From assembly GCF_005281345.1 (NCBI RefSeq), contig NZ_SZXJ01000095.1, positions 337,872-401,871 on the forward strand: 64,000 nucleotides of DNA. The letters are read 5' to 3'. Below are positions 39,809 to 48,922 of this stretch, piece after piece; positions within the stretch are counted from its first letter, which is position 1; each line of letters opens with the position of its first letter. The notes under the pieces are model-generated. The model ran no database searches. It was given only the letters and a program-made list of their open reading frames with translations, and was not told the DNA's origin. The DNA comes from Citrobacter sp. wls619 (GTDB lineage: Bacteria > Pseudomonadota > Gammaproteobacteria > Enterobacterales > Enterobacteriaceae). The position numbers and the translations under genes were made by a program.

Positions 39809-40786
39809 TTACTTCACATCCTGAATACGTTTGATCAAATCCTGGTGGTCTTTACCGTAATTATCCCGCACTGACTGCGTGGCTTTATAGAAATAGTCCG
39901 TATCAATATCGTGGAACTGAACGCCGTTGGCTTTCATGGTTTCCAGTGATTTCGCATTATAATCCTGCCAAAGTTTGCGTTGCTCTACCTGGGCTTCTTT
40001 AGCGAGTTTAATAATGAGATCCTGATCTTCTTTTTTCAACTTATCCCATTTGGCTTTCGAGAACAGAAAAAGCTCAGGAATAATAAAGTGTCTGCTCCAG
40101 GTATAGTTTTTCACGACCGGCAAATAGTTATGCGCAACAAACGTTGGCGGGTTATTTTCCGTGCCATCAATAACGCCGGTCTGCATGCCGCTAAAGACTT
40201 CGCTGACGCCCATGACAACGGAGTTAGCGCCCATCGCTTTCAGGGTATCCAGCGCTATCGGACTTCCTTGCACGCGGATTTTCATACCGTGTAAATCTTC
40301 CGGTTTCACCACCGGATTTTTAGTGATCAGGTTACGCGTCCCCGCATCCATCCAGCCCAAAAACACCAGCCGTGATTTGTTACTTGCCGTCAGACGGTCG
40401 CCAATTTCCTGGCCGATCATGCCGTCGAGAACCTTATGCAGATGGTCTTCATCACGGAAAATATACGGCAGGGTAAAGACGTTAATTTCAGGGAGGATAG
40501 CAGCGACAGGTGTCATCGAGACGCGAATAATATCGATAGCGCCTAATTGCGCCTGTTCAATCATCTGTTTTTCATCGCCTAACACACCACCGGGAAATGT
40601 TTTAATTTCCAGACGACCATCGGTCGCCGCGCTGAGCTTTTCCCCCATGTGTTTCACTGCCACCACGTTCGGGTAATCAGCCGGATGCACGTCTGCGGCG
40701 CGGAAGGTTTGTGCCAACGTTGAATGGCTGGCCAGTAATACCGATGCGCCAATACACAGACTTATCAGGTTTTTTGTCAGTTTCAT
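39809..40786 (-). CDS. dctP: TRAP transporter periplasmic substrate-binding protein (DctP)
   Basis: 325 aa with a signal peptide (MKLTKNLISLCIGASVLLAS, cleavage near SHSTLAQ). The DctP-family block LHGMKIRVQGSPIALDTLKA contains the conserved Arg that salt-bridges the substrate carboxylate. Ligands of this branch are sugar acids or other organic acids; which one cannot be decided. No catabolic gene or regulator adjoins the transporter, so it is an orphan system inserted between ridA and mgtA. Confidence 0.92.
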   Translation of the reverse strand: MKLTKNLISLCIGASVLLASHSTLAQTFRAADVHPADYPNVVAVKHMGEKLSAATDGRLEIKTFPGGVLGDEKQMIEQAQLGAIDIIRVSMTPVAAILPEINVFTLPYIFRDEDHLHKVLDGMIGQEIGDRLTASNKSRLVFLGWMDAGTRNLITKNPVVKPEDLHGMKIRVQGSPIALDTLKAMGANSVVMGVSEVFSGMQTGVIDGTENNPPTFVAHNYLPVVKNYTWSRHFIIPELFLFSKAKWDKLKKEDQDLIIKLAKEAQVEQRKLWQDYNAKSLETMKANGVQFHDIDTDYFYKATQSVRDNYGKDHQDLIKRIQDVK

Positions 40787-41161
40787 TTGTCCTTCTCCAG
40801 AAGTTCATAATATCCATTAACAGGAATAGCTTGCAGAGCAAATGACTGCCGGAATTAAAAATGGGCAGCGAGAAACTTTCTTAACGACGTTACCGGTGCA
40901 GACTAACTGGTGTAACAATTTATTTCGATGACTACCTTCACAAAAAAAAACTAAGCTCTATAATTTTTAGCACGCTGTTTCATTTTTGCAACGCAGATCG
41001 TTTTCCTGATAAAAAAGCAACGCAAAGGACGCGGTTTTATACTAATTAGCCGCGTTAGTATTTCAATAAAAATAAAACAGCAATATTACGGAGGAATATC
41101 TTCGAATGAAGAAGAGAAATGCAGGATGGTGTTAACACCATCCTGTTGAGACGTGTAGCGG
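40787..41161. other. 375-bp intergenic region upstream of dctP
   Basis: No gene is visible. It must hold the TRAP promoter (minus strand). Repeated short motifs GCAACGCA (about 40988-40997 and 41021-41030) could be regulator half-sites. A perfect 24-bp palindrome, CAGGATGGTGTT / AACACCATCCTG, at 41122-41145 lies just after the mgtA stop and probably serves as its transcript-end hairpin. Confidence 0.5.
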
Positions 41162-43870
41162 TTATTGCCAGCCGTAACGACGGCTATAAAAACCTTTCAC
41201 TAACTGGGTTAATGTCATGTAGCCTGCCAGAATCGCAATCAGCCACGGGAAGTAGCTCAGCGGCAGTGCCTGCAATTGCAGGTAGCTGGCCAGCGGTGAG
41301 AACGGTAACGCAATGCCCACCACCATTACCACCAGCGTCATCAGCATCAACGGCCATGCGGCGCGGCTCTGGATAAACGGCACGCGACGGGTACGGATCA
41401 TATGCACAATCAGCGTTTGCGACAGCAGACCGACCACGAACCAGCCTGACTGGAACAACGTCTGATGTTCTGGCGTATTGGCATGGAAAACGAACCACAT
41501 CAGGCAAAATGTCAGAATGTCGAAGATAGAGCTGATCGGTCCAAAGAAAATCATAAAGCGTCCCAACTCGGCAGGGTTCCAGCGCTGCGGCTTTTTAATC
41601 TGCTCTTCATCAACGTTATCAAACGGGATCGCCACCTGGGATACATCGTACAGCAGGTTCTGAATCAGTAAGTGCAGCGGTAACATCGGCAGGAACGGCA
41701 GAAATGCGCTCGCCACCAGCACGCTAAACACGTTGCCAAAGTTGGAACTGGCCGTCATTTTGATGTACTTCAACATGTTTGAGAAGGTACGACGCCCTTC
41801 GATCACCCCTTCTTCCAGCACCATCAGGCTCTTTTCCAGCAGGATGATGTCTGCCGCTTCACGCGCAATATCAACCGCACCATCAACGGAAATACCAATG
41901 TCCGCCGCGCGCAACGCCGGGGCATCGTTGATACCATCGCCCATAAAGCCCACTACGTGACCTTCACGCTTGAGCAGTGTGACAATGCGCTCTTTGTGCA
42001 TTGGCGTCAGGCGGGCAAATAGCGTGGTACGCTGAGCCAGTTTTGCCAGCTCGTCGTCGCTTAACCCTTCAATGCTGCTGCCGATCACCACATCACCAGC
42101 ATCCAGACCCACTTCATGACACACTTTCGCCGCCACCAGCTCGCTGTCACCGGTGAGAATTTTCACCGTAATACCGCTGGCTTTCAGGGCTTTCAGCGCC
42201 GGGGCGGTCGTTTCTTTCGGCGGATCGAGGAAGGCGATATAGCCTTCAAGGATCAGGTCTGACTCATCAATACGTTGGTAATCGCCCTCACGCGCAGGCA
42301 GGTATTTCGTCGCCACCGCCACCACGCGCAGCCCCTGGCGGTTCAGCGTATCGGTAACGCGTTTCACCCGGCGCAGCATGTTCTCATCCAGAGGGACAAT
42401 TTCCCCGTTATGGCGCACCTGGGTGCAAACGCTGAGGATCTCCTGCAACGCGCCTTTGCACACCAGTTGATGCACATCGGTTTCTTCAGCGACCACCACC
42501 GACATCCGACGACGCTCAAAATCAAACGGGATTTCATCAATTTTCTGCCAGCGGGTAGAGAGCTGACGGGCAGATTCTTCATCCACACCCTCGAGAACCG
42601 CCGTATCCAGCAGATTCTTCAGCCCGGTCTGGTAATGGCTGTTTAGCCACGCGGAATGCAGGACATGTTCGCTGGGCTTACCGGAGATATCGGTATGATT
42701 CTCCAGCACTATTTTATCCTGAGTCAGGGTACCGGTTTTATCGGTGCACAGAATATCCATCGCGCCAAAGTTCTGGATGGCATCGAGGTGTTTGACGATA
42801 ACCTTCTGTTTGGACAGCTTCACCGCCCCGCGCGCCAGCGTTGAGGTGACGATCATTGGCAGCATTTCTGGCGTCAGCCCCACCGCCACAGACAGCGCAA
42901 ACAGCGCCGCTTCCCACCAGTCACCTTTGGTGTAGCCGTTGATGATGAGCACAATGGGCGCCATCACCAGCATAAAGCGAATCAGCAACATGCTGACGCG
43001 GCTGATCCCTTTCTGGAAGGCATTCTGCTCACTTTCCTGCTCGCTGACGCGGCCTGCCAGTTGTCCAAACCAAGTGTTCGCCCCGGTGGCAATGACAATG
43101 GCCTGTGCCGTTCCGCTCACCACGTTGGTGCCCATAAAACACAGGGTATCGCACTCCAGCGGGTTGCTTTGTTGCGGGTCACGGCTGGTCGCCACTTTCT
43201 CTACCGGCAAAGACTCACCGGTCAGCGAAGCCTGCGCCACAAACAGATCGCGCGCCTGGACGATACGTAAATCGGCCGGGATCATATCGCCGGCTGCCAG
43301 CTTAATAATATCGCCAGGAACCAGCTGATCGATCGGCAGTTCAACCCAGCCGTTCTCTCCTTTTTCGTTGATGACACGCAGGACGGTTGCGGTATTGCTG
43401 ACCATCGCTTTCAGCGCATCCGCCGCTTTGGTGGAACGCGCCTCCTGCACAAAATTCAGCAGCGTAGAGATACACACCATCAAGGCGATGACGCCCGCAG
43501 CAAACAGATCTTCGGTGGCATAAGAAATGCCGCCCAGAATAGTCAGCAGAATATTAAACGGGTTGCGGTAGCAGACCCACAGATGTACCCACCACGGCGA
43601 CGGCTTTTGCGTCGGCAATTGGTTTTCGCCATGCTTTTCGCGGGCGCTCTCCACTTCTGCGGCATTCAATCCTTCCGGATGCGCATCAAACGTTTTCCAC
43701 AGCGCCTCTTCATCCATCAGCGCCATCTTCAGGCAATGTTCACTGAGTGACGGTGGGATCGGCGTGCTGGCAACGGTCTGCGCATTAGGCAACGGATCGC
43801 GATGCACCAAACGATGCGGCAAATGGCGGTTAAGCCGGGCAAACAGCTGGCGGGTAATATTTTTGAACAT
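41162..43870 (-). CDS. mgtA: Mg2+-importing P-type ATPase
   Basis: 902 aa P3B-type ATPase. Phosphorylation motif DKTGT in MDILCTDKTGTLTQDK, hinge TGES in SLTGESLPVEK, and GDGINDAPALR are intact, with about ten membrane segments. It imports Mg2+ across the inner membrane when Mg2+ is scarce. A leader of about 265 nt with mgtL and a PhoP site lies upstream, as in Salmonella and E. coli. Confidence 0.97.
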   Translation of the reverse strand: MFKNITRQLFARLNRHLPHRLVHRDPLPNAQTVASTPIPPSLSEHCLKMALMDEEALWKTFDAHPEGLNAAEVESAREKHGENQLPTQKPSPWWVHLWVCYRNPFNILLTILGGISYATEDLFAAGVIALMVCISTLLNFVQEARSTKAADALKAMVSNTATVLRVINEKGENGWVELPIDQLVPGDIIKLAAGDMIPADLRIVQARDLFVAQASLTGESLPVEKVATSRDPQQSNPLECDTLCFMGTNVVSGTAQAIVIATGANTWFGQLAGRVSEQESEQNAFQKGISRVSMLLIRFMLVMAPIVLIINGYTKGDWWEAALFALSVAVGLTPEMLPMIVTSTLARGAVKLSKQKVIVKHLDAIQNFGAMDILCTDKTGTLTQDKIVLENHTDISGKPSEHVLHSAWLNSHYQTGLKNLLDTAVLEGVDEESARQLSTRWQKIDEIPFDFERRRMSVVVAEETDVHQLVCKGALQEILSVCTQVRHNGEIVPLDENMLRRVKRVTDTLNRQGLRVVAVATKYLPAREGDYQRIDESDLILEGYIAFLDPPKETTAPALKALKASGITVKILTGDSELVAAKVCHEVGLDAGDVVIGSSIEGLSDDELAKLAQRTTLFARLTPMHKERIVTLLKREGHVVGFMGDGINDAPALRAADIGISVDGAVDIAREAADIILLEKSLMVLEEGVIEGRRTFSNMLKYIKMTASSNFGNVFSVLVASAFLPFLPMLPLHLLIQNLLYDVSQVAIPFDNVDEEQIKKPQRWNPAELGRFMIFFGPISSIFDILTFCLMWFVFHANTPEHQTLFQSGWFVVGLLSQTLIVHMIRTRRVPFIQSRAAWPLMLMTLVVMVVGIALPFSPLASYLQLQALPLSYFPWLIAILAGYMTLTQLVKGFYSRRYGWQ

Positions 43871-44013
43871 AGGCAGTCCCTCTGCACCAGTATAAGCGGG
43901 CGCAGTAAATCCTTCAGGCGTGGCAAAGCCTTGCCTGGTGGCAATTTTAAAATCACAACAGGGACGTCAGAACGTCACTGTCTTACAGCTCCGGTAAGAC
44001 AGTGAAGACAGGC

Positions 44014-44067
44014 TTACCGGAGAAGGGGGGTTCTCCATTTAGGGAGAGGGGTGGGATCGGGATCCAT
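44014..44067 (-). CDS. mgtL: mgtA leader peptide
   Basis: 17-aa peptide MDPDPTPLPKWRTPLLR, close to E. coli MgtL (MEPDPTPLP...), preceded by CCGGAGG 6 bp upstream. Its Asp/Pro-rich start destabilises translating ribosomes in low Mg2+ and changes leader folding so that transcription continues into mgtA. GGAGAACCCCCCTTCTCCGG just after the stop can form a Rho/terminator-type stem. Confidence 0.88.
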   Translation of the reverse strand: MDPDPTPLPKWRTPLLR

Positions 44068-44144
44068 ATAGCCTCCGGTAAGTGAATGATTTGCGCTGCG
44101 GATTATACGCAGAAAACCATAAGGTTTGTGACAATTATGGCGGT

Positions 44145-44179
44145 ATGATACAGCACGGAAACTAAACCAAACGTATACA
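44145..44179 (-). promoter_or_regulatory. PhoP-dependent mgtA promoter
   Basis: On the minus strand TGTATA-N5-GGTTTA (44179-44163) resembles the PhoP direct repeat, the second half perfect. It is followed 12 bp later by -10 TATCAT (44150-44145), the usual PhoP spacing. Transcription would start near 44137, giving a leader of about 267 nt. Confidence 0.65.
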
Positions 44180-44287
44180 CATCGCCTGAAGGGTGAACGG
44201 TTTAAAGCAGACTTTGCCCATTGCACTCCACATGAGTAAAGTTACTCTCTTTGATATAACTGAAAAAGTGCGCAACGGGAAAACAGG

Positions 44288-45235
44288 ATGCAAAATCGGC
44301 TGACTATTAAAGACATCGCCCGCTTAAGCGGCGTGGGGAAATCAACGGTTTCCCGCGTGCTCAACAACGAAAGCGGCGTTAGCGAACGCACCCGTGAACG
44401 TGTTGAAGCAGTGATGAATCAGCACGGTTTCTCCCCTTCCCGCTCCGCACGTGCCATGCGTGGGCAAAGCGACAAAGTTGTGGCGATTATCGTCACACGT
44501 CTGGACTCTCTTTCAGAAAACCTCGCGGTGCAGACCATGCTGCCCGCCTTCTATGAGCAGGGTTACGATCCGATTATGATGGAAAGCCAGTTCTCACCTG
44601 AACTGGTAGAAGAACATCTGGGAATGCTCAAACGTCGTAACATTGATGGGGTGGTGCTGTTTGGTTTTACCGGCGTAACAGAAACCATGCTCACCTCCTG
44701 GCAGGACTCGCTGGTGCTGCTGGCCAGGGATGCCAAAGGCTTTGCCTCCGTCTGTTATGACGACGAAGGTGCCATTCATACCCTGATGCAGCGTCTGTAC
44801 GATCGCGAACATCGTCATATCAGTTTCCTTGGCGTCCCCCATAGCGACGTCACCACCGGTAAGCGCCGTCATGAGGCCTATCTGACCTTCTGCAAGAAAC
44901 ATAAGCTGCATCCTGTCGCTGCTCTGCCTGGTCTTGCCATGAAGCAGGGCTATGAGCATGCCGCCGATGTCATCACCCCGGAAACCACCGCGTTAGTCTG
45001 TGCAACGGACACGCTTGCCCTTGGCGTCAGCAAATATCTGCAGGAACAGCGAATCGACAACCTGCAACTGGCGAGCGTCGGTAATACGCCGCTGATGAAA
45101 TTCCTCCATCCGGAGATCATCACCGTCGATCCCGGCTACGCTGAAGCCGGACGGCAAGCGGCGTTACAGCTGATCGAACAGATCAACGGCCGCAGCGAAC
45201 TGCGGCAAATCGTCATTCCCGCCACCCTCTCCTGA
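44288..45235 (+). CDS. treR: trehalose operon repressor
   Basis: 315 aa LacI-family repressor; N-terminal HTH IKDIARLSGVGKSTVSRVLN and a sugar-binding domain for trehalose 6-phosphate. It has its own promoter between mgtA and itself and controls treBC from the palindrome at 45276-45287. Confidence 0.96.
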   Translation: MQNRLTIKDIARLSGVGKSTVSRVLNNESGVSERTRERVEAVMNQHGFSPSRSARAMRGQSDKVVAIIVTRLDSLSENLAVQTMLPAFYEQGYDPIMMESQFSPELVEEHLGMLKRRNIDGVVLFGFTGVTETMLTSWQDSLVLLARDAKGFASVCYDDEGAIHTLMQRLYDREHRHISFLGVPHSDVTTGKRRHEAYLTFCKKHKLHPVAALPGLAMKQGYEHAADVITPETTALVCATDTLALGVSKYLQEQRIDNLQLASVGNTPLMKFLHPEIITVDPGYAEAGRQAALQLIEQINGRSELRQIVIPATLS

Positions 45236-45275
45236 TCGCTTTCTGAGCACTAATTTGTGATCTTCGCTGCGTTTC

Positions 45276-45287
45276 GGGAACGTTCCC
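45276..45287. promoter_or_regulatory. TreR operator
   Basis: GGGAACGTTCCC, a perfect LacI-family-type palindrome, about 105 bp upstream of treB. A degenerate TGTGA-type CRP half-site (45256-45260) lies just before it. Confidence 0.75.
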
Positions 45288-45337
45288 ATTTTTAAATATT
45301 CACCGAAGATATACTCTGGCACCAACAACGAGACAGC

Positions 45338-45378
45338 TGCCGGATGACGTCGCGAAAGCGTCTAATCCGACCTACGGG
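45338..45378. repeat. REP-like unit in the treB leader
   Basis: TGCCGGATGACGTCGCGAAAG / CGTCTAATCCGACCTACGG fragments form a REP-type hairpin 15 bp before treB. Confidence 0.65.
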
Positions 45379-45392
45379 GAACACACGTCATC

Positions 45393-46811
45393 ATGAGCAA
45401 AGTAAAACAAGCGGATATCGACCGACTGATAGAGCTGGTTGGCGGGCGCGACAATATCGCCACGGTGAGTCACTGCATTACGCGCCTGCGTTTTGTGTTG
45501 AATCACCCCGCGAATGCCAGACCGAAAGAGATCGAACAGCTACCGATGGTCAAAGGCTGCTTCACCAACGCCGGGCAATTTCAGGTGGTGATTGGCACTG
45601 AGGTAGGTGATTACTACAAGGCGCTGTTGGCGACCACCGGACAAGCCAGTGCCGACAAAGAGCAGGCAAAGAAAGCGGCACGGCAGAACATGAAGTGGCA
45701 CGAGCAGCTGATTTCTCACTTCGCGGAGATTTTCTTCCCACTGCTCCCTGCGCTGATCAGCGGTGGTTTGATCTTAGGTTTTCGTAACGTCATCGGCGAT
45801 GTGCCGATGAGCAACGGGCAGACGCTGGCGCAGATGCATCCCTCGCTCAAAACGCTCTACGACTTCCTGTGGCTGATTGGCGAAGCGATCTTCTTCTATC
45901 TGCCGGTGGGGATTTGTTGGTCTGCGGTGAAGAAAATGGGCGGTACGCCGATCCTCGGCATCGTGCTGGGCGTCACGCTGGTTTCTCCGCAACTGATGAA
46001 CGCCTATTTGCTCGGCCAGCAGGTACCGGAAGTGTGGAACTTCGGCCTGTTCAGTATCGAGAAAGTGGGCTACCAGGCGCAGGTTATTCCGGCGCTGCTG
46101 GCGGGCCTGGCGCTCGGCTTTATTGAAACGCGGATGAAACGCATCGTCCCGGATTATCTGTACCTGGTCATCGTCCCGGTATGTTCGCTGATCCTGGCGG
46201 TGTTCCTCGCCCATGCCTTTATCGGTCCATTTGGCCGCATGATCGGCGACGGTGTGGCGTTTGCCGTCCGCCATCTGCTGACCGGCAGCTTTGCCCCGAT
46301 TGGCGCAGCATTGTTCGGCTTCCTGTATGCCCCGCTGGTGATCACCGGTGTACATCAGACCACGCTGGCTATCGACATGCAGATGATCCAGAGCATGGGC
46401 GGCACACCGGTATGGCCGCTGATTGCGCTGTCTAACATCGCTCAGGCCTCTGCGGTGGTCGGCATCATTATCTCCAGCCGTAAACACAATGAGCGTGAAA
46501 TCTCCGTTCCTGCTGCGATCTCCGCCTATCTGGGGGTAACTGAACCCGCGATGTACGGCATCAATCTGAAATATCGCTTCCCGATGCTGTGCGCAATGAT
46601 TGGTTCGGGCCTTGCCGGGCTGTTGTGCGGCCTGAACGGCGTGATGGCAAACGGCATTGGCGTCGGCGGCTTGCCAGGCATCCTCTCCATCCAGCCAACG
46701 TACTGGCAGGTATTTGGTCTGGCGATGGTGATTTCAATTGTTATCCCGATGGTACTGACCTCGTTCATCTACCAGCGTAAATACCGTCAGGGCACCTTAC
46801 AGATTGTCTGA
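45393..46811 (+). CDS. treB: trehalose-specific PTS enzyme IIBC
   Basis: 472 aa: N-terminal EIIB domain with phosphocysteine C28 (SHCITRLRF), linker, and EIIC domain with about ten segments. Imports trehalose as trehalose 6-phosphate; the IIA function is supplied by Crr. Cotranscribed with treC, 49 bp downstream. Confidence 0.97.
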   Translation: MSKVKQADIDRLIELVGGRDNIATVSHCITRLRFVLNHPANARPKEIEQLPMVKGCFTNAGQFQVVIGTEVGDYYKALLATTGQASADKEQAKKAARQNMKWHEQLISHFAEIFFPLLPALISGGLILGFRNVIGDVPMSNGQTLAQMHPSLKTLYDFLWLIGEAIFFYLPVGICWSAVKKMGGTPILGIVLGVTLVSPQLMNAYLLGQQVPEVWNFGLFSIEKVGYQAQVIPALLAGLALGFIETRMKRIVPDYLYLVIVPVCSLILAVFLAHAFIGPFGRMIGDGVAFAVRHLLTGSFAPIGAALFGFLYAPLVITGVHQTTLAIDMQMIQSMGGTPVWPLIALSNIAQASAVVGIIISSRKHNEREISVPAAISAYLGVTEPAMYGINLKYRFPMLCAMIGSGLAGLLCGLNGVMANGIGVGGLPGILSIQPTYWQVFGLAMVISIVIPMVLTSFIYQRKYRQGTLQIV

Positions 46812-46860
46812 CTTTTCTTCGGGGCGCAGTTGCGCCCCATCGTATCTCCAGGAAACAGCA

Positions 46861-48513
46861 ATGAATATTCCACACTGGTGGCAAAACGGCGTTATCTATC
46901 AAATTTATCCCAAGAGTTTTCAGGACACCACCGGTAGCGGTACCGGTGATTTGCGCGGTGTAACACAGCGTCTCGACTACCTGCAAAAACTGGGGGTCGA
47001 TGCTATCTGGCTGACGCCATTCTACATTTCACCGCAAGTTGATAACGGCTATGACGTCGCTAACTATATGTCCGTCGATCCGGCCTACGGTACGCTTGCA
47101 GACTTTGACGAACTGGTCGCGCAGGCGAAGGCACGTGGCATCCGCATTATTCTCGATATGGTGTTTAACCATACCTCAACCCAGCATGCCTGGTTTCGTG
47201 AAGCTCTGGATAAAAACAGCCCGTATCGTCAGTTTTATTTCTGGCGCGATGGCACGTCAGAGGCCAGCCCGAACAACTGGCGCTCCAAATTTGGCGGCAG
47301 CGCCTGGAGCTGGCACGCCGAAAGCGAGCAGTATTACCTGCACCTCTTTGCCCCGGAGCAGGCCGATCTGAACTGGGAAAACCCGGCGGTTCGCGCTGAA
47401 CTGAAAAAAGTGTGCGAGTTCTGGGCCGATCGCGGCGTGGACGGTCTGCGTCTCGACGTGGTGAATCTTATCTCTAAAGATCAGGACTTCCCGAACGATC
47501 CAGACGGTGATGGCCGCCGTTTTTATACCGACGGTCCACGCGCACATGAATTTTTGCGTGAGATGAACCGCGATGTCTTTACTCCACGCAATCTGATGAC
47601 GGTGGGAGAAATGTCATCCACTACGCTGGAACATTGCCAGCAATATGCCGCCCAGGATGGTAGTGAGCTGTCGATGACCTTTAACTTCCACCATCTGAAA
47701 GTGGATTACCCCAATGGAGAGAAATGGACGTTAGCAAAACCCGACTATGTGGCGCTAAAAACCCTGTTCCGCCACTGGCAGCAAGGCATGCACAACATCG
47801 CCTGGAACGCGCTGTTCTGGTGTAATCACGATCAGCCACGTATCGTTTCGCGTTTCGGCGATGAAGAGAAATACCGCGTTCCTGCCGCTAAAATGCTGGC
47901 CATGGTGCTGCACGGTATGCAGGGCACGCCTTATATCTATCAGGGGGAAGAGATTGGCATGACCAACCCACACTTCCGCCAGATAACCGATTATCGCGAC
48001 GTAGAAAGCCATAACATGTTCGCTGAGCTGAATGCGCAGGGACGCGATGCCGACGAATTACTGGCGATTCTGGCCAGTAAATCCCGTGATAACAGCCGCA
48101 CGCCGATGCAATGGGATGCCAGCAAACACGCAGGCTTCACGCAGGGTGAGCCATGGATCAATCTGTGCAACAACGCAGCGGATATCAATGTCGCAGCGGC
48201 GCTGAATGATGACGACTCGGTGTTCTATACCTATCAGAAGCTGATCGCCTTGCGTAAAGCGGAGCCGATTCTCACCTGGGGTGATTACCAGGATCTGCTA
48301 CCTGACAGCCCGCACATGTGGTGTTATCAGCGCGAGTGGCAAGGGCAACGGCTTCTGGTCATTGCCAACCTGAGCGACACCTTCCAGCCCTGGCAACCCG
48401 CCAACACCCAGGGAAACTGGCAGGTGATGATGCACAACTACGCTGAGGTCGCCAGCCAGCCAGGCGATATGACATTACGTCCTTTTGAAGCCATCTGGTG
48501 GCTGCAAAAATAG
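46861..48513 (+). CDS. treC: trehalose-6-phosphate hydrolase
   Basis: 550 aa GH13 enzyme from MNIPHWWQNGVIYQIYP. Catalytic regions: VFNHTS, GLRLDVVNLI (nucleophile Asp), VGEMSS (acid/base Glu) and FWCNHDQPR. Splits trehalose 6-phosphate to glucose and glucose 6-phosphate. AGGAAACAGCA precedes the start; the longer frame overlaps treB and is rejected. Confidence 0.97.
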   Translation: MNIPHWWQNGVIYQIYPKSFQDTTGSGTGDLRGVTQRLDYLQKLGVDAIWLTPFYISPQVDNGYDVANYMSVDPAYGTLADFDELVAQAKARGIRIILDMVFNHTSTQHAWFREALDKNSPYRQFYFWRDGTSEASPNNWRSKFGGSAWSWHAESEQYYLHLFAPEQADLNWENPAVRAELKKVCEFWADRGVDGLRLDVVNLISKDQDFPNDPDGDGRRFYTDGPRAHEFLREMNRDVFTPRNLMTVGEMSSTTLEHCQQYAAQDGSELSMTFNFHHLKVDYPNGEKWTLAKPDYVALKTLFRHWQQGMHNIAWNALFWCNHDQPRIVSRFGDEEKYRVPAAKMLAMVLHGMQGTPYIYQGEEIGMTNPHFRQITDYRDVESHNMFAELNAQGRDADELLAILASKSRDNSRTPMQWDASKHAGFTQGEPWINLCNNAADINVAAALNDDDSVFYTYQKLIALRKAEPILTWGDYQDLLPDSPHMWCYQREWQGQRLLVIANLSDTFQPWQPANTQGNWQVMMHNYAEVASQPGDMTLRPFEAIWWLQK

Positions 48514-48529
48514 CTTGCAATTGGCTTTG

Positions 48530-48557
48530 AGCCCGGTACGTATGGCGCGACCGGGCT
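48530..48557 (+). terminator. hairpin after treC
   Basis: AGCCCGGT ... ACCGGGCT (48530-48537 with 48550-48557) 17 bp after the treC stop, followed by TCACCG; T-poor, so only a probable terminator. Confidence 0.6.
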
Positions 48558-48703
48558 TCACCGAAGATGTCTGCCTTACCTTCCTGTTTTTGTTGAATAA
48601 TTAATCAGATTTTTCTTGCCACAATTTACAATCGGCTACAGTGCCCGTCATCTGTACGCTCCAGTTTTTACTTTGCGCTACATCAAATAAATCGTAAACA
48701 TCC

Positions 48704-48717
48704 TTGATGCAAATCAC
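48704..48717. promoter_or_regulatory. FNR box upstream of nrdD
   Basis: TTGAT-GCAA-ATCAC matches TTGAT-N4-ATCAA at 9 of 10 positions, about 205 bp upstream of the anaerobic reductase gene. It lies in the 409-bp region 48514-48922. Confidence 0.7.
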
Positions 48718-48744
48718 TACATATAGAACTTAAAATGCACGCCG

Positions 48745-48760
48745 ACCCAATATGTTGTAT
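48745..48760. promoter_or_regulatory. NrdR box upstream of nrdD
   Basis: ACCCAATATGTTGTAT fits ACACWATATATWGTGT at 13 of 16 positions. The second box expected about 31 bp away is not clear by eye. Confidence 0.65.
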
Positions 48761-48922
48761 TAATCGACTACAATTGCTACAACGACATTTCCCCGGTTAG
48801 CGGTGGAATTGTGGATAAAGTGGGTCGGGATTGCGGGAAGTCATTGGCCTGATAGATGAATAAACCCATGGCCGCTTCCCCAACCTCTGTGGATAACCTG
48901 TTCTTATAAATATGGAGTGATC

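Noticed and set aside
48766..48792. Second NrdR box at the expected spacing
   Set aside because: By eye it matches the consensus too poorly to claim.
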